Positions 59,540-64,000 of a stretch of DNA of 64,000 nucleotides are shown here, piece after piece. Every line of letters begins with the position of its first letter. The stretch's first letter is position 1. The DNA is taken from assembly GCA_036172665.1 (NCBI GenBank), contig CM069870.1, positions 65,720,212 through 65,784,211 on the forward strand. Reading direction: 5' to 3'. Source of the stretch: Prosopocoilus inquinatus. Its lineage: Eukaryota > Arthropoda > Insecta > Coleoptera > Lucanidae. Made by a program: the position numbers and the translations under genes. Below the pieces are notes generated by a model. That model was not told where the DNA came from and made no database searches. It worked only from the letters and a program-made list of their open reading frames with translations.

Positions 59540-60080
59540 TTAGAAAAATGATTTTTACGGCCAATTTACCATGACTATAGTTACAGACAGCTATGGACTC
59601 GGGGTGATAGGTATTTTTATGACCAGGCAAGCCGGCATATTGACAAGGGTTGCTTGGGGCGCTCGCGATACCGCAGGTACCTTCGGGAAAGCCGTAGAGT
59701 AATCTAGTGCGACCTCAAAAATTTCTGGACATTTCGACGTGTATCTCGAGCGATCCTCTTAACTATAAAAGCGAATGTCGAGCGCTGCCGGAACAATTTT
59801 TATTTGAAAGCCATAGTGCTAGGCGAATAAACGGTGGAATGTTCTACTGTGTAAAGGGGATCGTAAAGTGTTTAAAATTATTTTATTATTTCCGGACCCA
59901 AAAGGGTAACTTGCTTTATAGTATTAAGTATTTCTGATGAAACAAACCCCTGGGTCGTAATCGTTTATTGAAGAAAGCGGAAATATAATAAGAAATTTGA
60001 GTCTAGATCTGCGTTGTACTGTCGAATTGATTATTCAGAAAAATAACTTTTACGGCTAATGTACCATGACTATTTATTTA
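59540..60080. repeat. Short direct repeat, two copies about 496 bp apart
   Basis: TTTTACGGCCAATTTACCAT plus GACTAT at about 59551 and TTTTACGGCTAATGTACCAT plus GACTAT at about 60047 are near-identical, each preceded by AGAAAAAT. The DNA between has a GC-rich patch (59590-59700) and no supported gene. They may be ends of a small unrecognised element. Confidence 0.5.
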
Positions 60081-60639
60081 ATCTTAAGCAGAAATACAAG
60101 AAGACTATATAAAAGTTTCTGATTCGTGTGATGATCTTTCATTTTCTTTCCAAAGTTCTCCCAAGCGTTTTCCTTAGCTTCTCTTACCATATTTTTATTT
60201 TATTTGATTTGTTATAATTGTTTCCTGTTTTTTACTTCGGATATCGATTCCGCAAATGTTCCATTGCTTTAATTTTTTTTTCAATCTCTGCTCCGTCACG
60301 GTGTTTCTTTTTTATTTTTATTTACCTTCTTGACTCCTCTTGAGGATTCTTCGATATTCTTTTCTTTTGCTTTTTCTGAATTTATCATTTCCTCTAATCA
60401 TTTTCTGTAGGTACTCTGGTATCTTTTCCTTTATAACTACATCTTCCTATTTACGTCTTAGCTATTACTAAAAAGATGATCGCTTCCAGTTTCGGGTCCT
60501 CGTCTTACTCTCATGTCTTGTACATATTTTCAAAAAACTCTGTTCATTAAAAAATAATATATATATAGTAGGTTTTTCATTTCAACTATTCACTTCACGT
60601 GTGTATTTATGTACGTTCTTGTGTTCGTTCTTTTTTCAT

Positions 60640-61712
60640 TATTATTCCTAGTAGCTCCTCTCTACTTGCCCATCACAAATCCTGATTCACGGTCTTTCTT
60701 TCCAACTTATTTCCAATTAGGTCACCCATTAAAACTCTTTTTCCTTTTTTACTTTCCATTGGATTGTGTACCAAGTTCCAAGATTGGTCTTTGACTTCTG
60801 CTTTCTCATCTTCATTTGATCCATATAATACCACGATATTAATTTTCCTTTCTATTCCGGCATCAAATTCCAACTCCAAAATTTTTTCAAAAATTTTATT
60901 CCAATTCATAACGTTTTTACCTACACACATCCAACCCCCGCGTGTCGCCTCTCTTCTGGTTTAACTCCACTAAGAATCATCATGTGTCCATTTTTTAGAT
61001 CCACACTTTTAATCTTTTTTTTCTTGGTCTCCGTAACAGCTAGTATATCCAAATTTATTTCCTCAAACTCTTGTCTTAATTCGTCTTTCTCGTTCAGCCC
61101 TCTCAGATTCCATGTTGCCATTCTCTAGCCCATTATTTCATTCTTAGATGTTTTATTTACAGTCGTAGCCGTTTTCCATTTCTCCTTTTTCTTTGCTATC
61201 GTCGTTGCCGTATTATCCGCCGGAATTTTCTTGATTAGTTTTTGGATAATGCTTTATTTTTTCCTCCAAGTACCTTTTTCAGTGTTCCATGTCATTTTTT
61301 CCTGTTTACTTCTAATTTTAGGTGTTTAGTGTATTTTTACAGTATTAGCTTCGCAATTATTCTTAGTTTCTATTTTGTTCTTGTGCCTTTTTTTTATAAC
61401 ATCTATCTAACTTTGCCTCTGTAGTTGCTACTTTACTCTTCATTTATTTCGCTCTTCCGCTCCCACCTCTCCTCTGTCGCTTTTAGCTCTTCTCTTAGAG
61501 TTTTCAGCTCTTTGTTGTTAGTTTCTAACTTTTATCTCATCTTTCATGAATTTCATCATAGACTTCACTTCCTGTAGCAGCTGTTTCATCATTTTCTTTA
61601 ATTTCTGTTATTACTTACTCAGGCGATATAACAGTTTCCTTGCTTCTTTGGAAGCTGTCGTAATTCTCTGATCTTTTCCTTTTGCTATCCGAGGTATCCT
61701 TGGAATCAGACA
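60640..61712 (-). pseudogene. LINE 5' fragment: coiled-coil ORF1 remnant and AP-type endonuclease
   Basis: On the minus strand an ATG near 61712 opens a broken basic/acidic frame with a coiled-coil-like MKQLLQEVKSMMKFMKDEIK stretch (about 61540-61600), as in many LINE ORF1 proteins. The endonuclease starts at 61121 with MATWNLRGLNEKDELRQEFE, followed by ILAVTETKKKK and SGVKPEERRHAGVG. After a frameshift near 60925 it continues as NIVVLYGSNEDEKAEVKDQ and ends at about 60680 with LMGDLIGN, where an active enzyme would have a GDFN-type motif. The WN and ETK motifs match the exonuclease-endonuclease-phosphatase fold. The reverse transcriptase part is absent. The clade is not assigned with confidence. 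Confidence 0.7.
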
Positions 61713-62450
61713 TAATCTATTTTCATTGTACTTAATTGTTAGGTGCTTTTAGCATCTCTACTCTCTTTATTTACACCTCGGAGAATTGTCTCTAGTAATA
61801 CCGTCACAATTTTTAACTTAGACGTTTAATTTTATATTGATTCGACTTTTTATTATTTTCTATAAAGCTAAATGCTCGAAAATTCCCCCTGTTAGGGTCG
61901 AAATTCGGAGCAGTTTAAACGCACGTGCACTCTTTTTACCGTTCACACTCGACTCTCAACTTTGCCTTAATTATTCAGCTGTTCAAGTTTATTTGATCAA
62001 CCATCGAGCAGAGGAAGAGCAAATTTCGACAGTTCTGAAAATACTAGTAAGCGCCGCGCGTCCAAGAAACCGTGGAAACAAAGTACAGATCGACGTCCGG
62101 CTATATTTCCGAGAGCCAAGGTACAAGCAAGGAAATTCGCTTGAAGACAAAAAAAATAGGCGGCAATGTTACATTCGTATTCCTATTTAATCGTTACGGT
62201 AGGGTAGGCTTCCCTTTGTGCACGCATGTAAAGAGCGTTGTGGTTGCTGGTAGATGAAAATTAGACCAGAGCGACCGGCATTTTCTCTATCTTGGCGATG
62301 GTTAAACGGGCTGTGCAGAGGCGTGCTTCACGTCTCAGAAACGTGGTGAGTTTGAGGTGTTTTTGAAACGATTTTTTCGTTGAATCAGCAACCCTACCGT
62401 GCAGTACGGATGCATTTACTTCGCCAGTTGTTGTCCCGACAAGTTGAGAA
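61713..62450. other. Non-coding DNA, nothing recognised
   Basis: The frame at 61837-62190 (117 codons) has no recognisable motif. A GC-richer patch at 62230-62440 leads into the direct repeat that follows. Confidence 0.3.
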
Positions 62451-64000
62451 CATTTATTCGAATTTGTGGGACGTATGAACCCTTTCCTGGCTTGCTGTAC
62501 TTCAGCGAGCAGGTAGCAAGTAGTCCGGGGCAGATTTTTACCGGCCGAATCGGCGCAGGGTGATTAACACTCCGCTTAACCCTCGTTTTAAACTTCGAAA
62601 GACGACACATTTTCCACGTGCTTTTCGCTGGAAGAGCCCTTCTTAGGGCTCTCGCAGCCATCCCATCGATTTTTCCACTCATTTCTTCTTTCTTCAACTT
62701 CTTCTTTCTTCAACTTCTTCCGTCTGGGTTGGGCCTACGTGAATTTTCATCGACAAATTCGGCAGGGAGGGACGCTTAGTTTGTTTTGTAACATAGAAGG
62801 TTTTTTTTTGGACACTCATAGATAACGTTTTATCCCATATATTTCTTCACATTTTATTTTTTACATTTTTCATGTTAACCGTTAATGTGTTTGGCTCATT
62901 CAGAGACTGTTTCTTCATTTTGATTTTGTTTGTTTTGCTTTCCTTAGCCATTTCACCTGTGCGCTTTAAAATTTTGGTATCTTGCTTAGATGCTAAGAGA
63001 TTGTAAGCAAGACGAGAGTACTCACGCCGTTGCACTAATGACCTTTAGTTTGAGCCCTTCCTCTTTTTGACTCCAAGCGAAGTTTGAACCTAGAATTTCC
63101 TTGCTTGTAGCGTGGTTCTCGAAAATGTAGCAGGCCGTCGATCTCTACTTTGTTTTTGCAGTTTGCTGGACGGCGCGGTGCTTACTAGTAGTTTCTTAAT
63201 TAATTATTCGGATTCGTGGGACGTGTAAACCCTTTCCCGACTTGCTGTACTTCAACGAGCAAGTAATCCTGGGCAGATTTTCACCGGCCGAATCGGCGCA
63301 GGGTGATTGCCACTCCGCTTAACCCCGTGAGCGTCGTTTTGAGTTTCGAGAGACGACACGTTTTCCACGTTCTTTTTGCACGAAGAAAAAGGTTCAGTCG
63401 TTTCCGTTTTCGAGATGTCGCAGCCAACGGTCCGACCCGGAGGAATTGAGTAAAACTTTTCCATCTTCTCTTTTTCGCCCTTCGAAAGCGAATGCGTGTC
63501 TTCGTCCCACGAGCGAGCATCTTGCCCGTGGCGCAGCCTGGGTTGGGTCCACGTGAATTTTCAAAGACGAATTTGGCGGGAAGGGACGCTTAGCTTGTTG
63601 TCTAACGTAGTCAGAGGAGTTTTTTCTTTGACATTCGTGGATACCTTTTATTTCCTTACATTTTATTTTTATATTTTTCATGTTAATTGTTAAGTGTTTG
63701 GCTCATTCAAAGAGTGTTTCTCGATTTTGCTTTTGTTTGACTTAGCCATTTCGCTTTTTGCGCTTCACGCTTTAAAATTATTTTGTTACAGAATGCTGTT
63801 TATTGCACGAATGATTTTTTTTAACTTGTGCCAATTATACTGTTTGTGTATTTGTGTTTTTTTTCGTGACGCGTTTTATACACTATGTAATATGAAACAA
63901 ACAAATTATTATTATAGTACTTTGTGTAGATGCTAAGAGATTGTAAGCAACACGAGAGTACTCACGCCGATACGCTAACGCCCTTTGGTTTAGGCCGTGT
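62451..64000 (+). repeat. Large direct repeat, two copies about 750 bp apart, running off the window
   Basis: Copy 1 (62454-63055) and copy 2 (63204-64000) share these blocks in order: GTGGGACGT-TAAACCCTTTCC, CTTGCTGTACTTCA-CGAGCA, CCGGCCGAATCGGCGCAGGG, AGACGACAC-TTTTCCACGT, TGGGTTGGG-C-ACGTGAATTTTC, GGGACGCTTAG-TTGTT, and TAGATGCTAAGAGATTGTAA followed by GAGAGTACTCACGCCG. Copy 2 has about 190 bp extra near 63750-63920. Frames are unstable between copies. This could be a satellite, a retroelement leader or an LTR pair; the window ends before it can be decided. Confidence 0.8.

Noticed and set aside
61837..62257. 117-codon frame with charged residues
   Set aside because: No motif, no conserved splice sites, and an overlapping alternative frame. 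Insufficient support for a gene.
1..64000. A defence, toxin or biosynthetic system
   Set aside because: No multi-gene cassette, operon-like spacing or matching domain set is present. The window is explained by one spliced gene fragment plus mobile and tandem repeats.

Overview
This is 64 kb of AT-rich animal genomic DNA, most likely from an insect. The evidence is the long introns, the spliced exons, and the mix of mariner/Tc1-type transposons, LINE remnants and foldback elements. The species cannot be read from the sequence. I see no bacterial operon, CRISPR array, rRNA or convincing tRNA.

The only host gene I can support is part of a spliced plus-strand gene. Exon 31045-31287 and exon 39854-40102 have GC-rich codon use unlike their surroundings. 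Both are flanked by phase-1 splice sites, and they join cleanly across an 8.57 kb intron. The encoded segments read as divergent cadherin-type extracellular repeats. The rest of the gene lies outside the window or in exons I did not recognise, so much of this window may be intron.

The rest is a mosaic of mobile elements and repeats. Main items from left to right: a satellite-like array (2.1-3.0 kb); a 643-bp foldback element (3.66-4.31 kb); a mariner copy disabled by a one-base homopolymer frameshift (5.6-6.9 kb); a degenerate TCAGC-rich array (12.3-14.7 kb); an inverted pair of repeats, one arm split by a solo LTR with an ATAT target duplication (18.1-20.5 kb); an apparently intact DD41D transposon with a 351-aa transposase (20.75-22.5 kb); a 293-bp hairpin (23.7-24.0 kb); a MITE with a 6-bp target duplication (24.2-24.5 kb); a ~280-bp tandem array (26.2-27.5 kb); a PIF/Harbinger-like MITE at 28.0 kb; and one copy of a dispersed ~1.5-kb repeat (29.4-30.8 kb).

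Inside the large intron lie a 3-copy ~805-bp array studded with TCAAGGTCA (33.1-35.5 kb) and a GC-rich 300-bp-period array (37.2-38.0 kb). Downstream of exon 2 are a decayed Jockey-like LINE (40.8-43.3 kb), a minus-strand R1-like LINE fragment (43.8-45.0 kb), a 134-bp tandem array, a hAT-type MITE with an 8-bp target duplication (46.7-47.2 kb), a second PIF/Harbinger-like MITE (49.9 kb), the second copy of the 1.5-kb repeat (52.2-53.8 kb), a 2.37-kb long-inverted-repeat element carrying a nested insertion (55.3-57.7 kb), a minus-strand LINE 5' fragment (60.6-61.7 kb), and a ~750-bp-spaced direct repeat running off the right end.

Several GC-richer islands (4.6-5.2, 17.6-18.0, 25.1-25.9, 53.8-54.3 and 59.2-59.5 kb) contain no gene I can read. 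They are candidates for conserved regulatory DNA.
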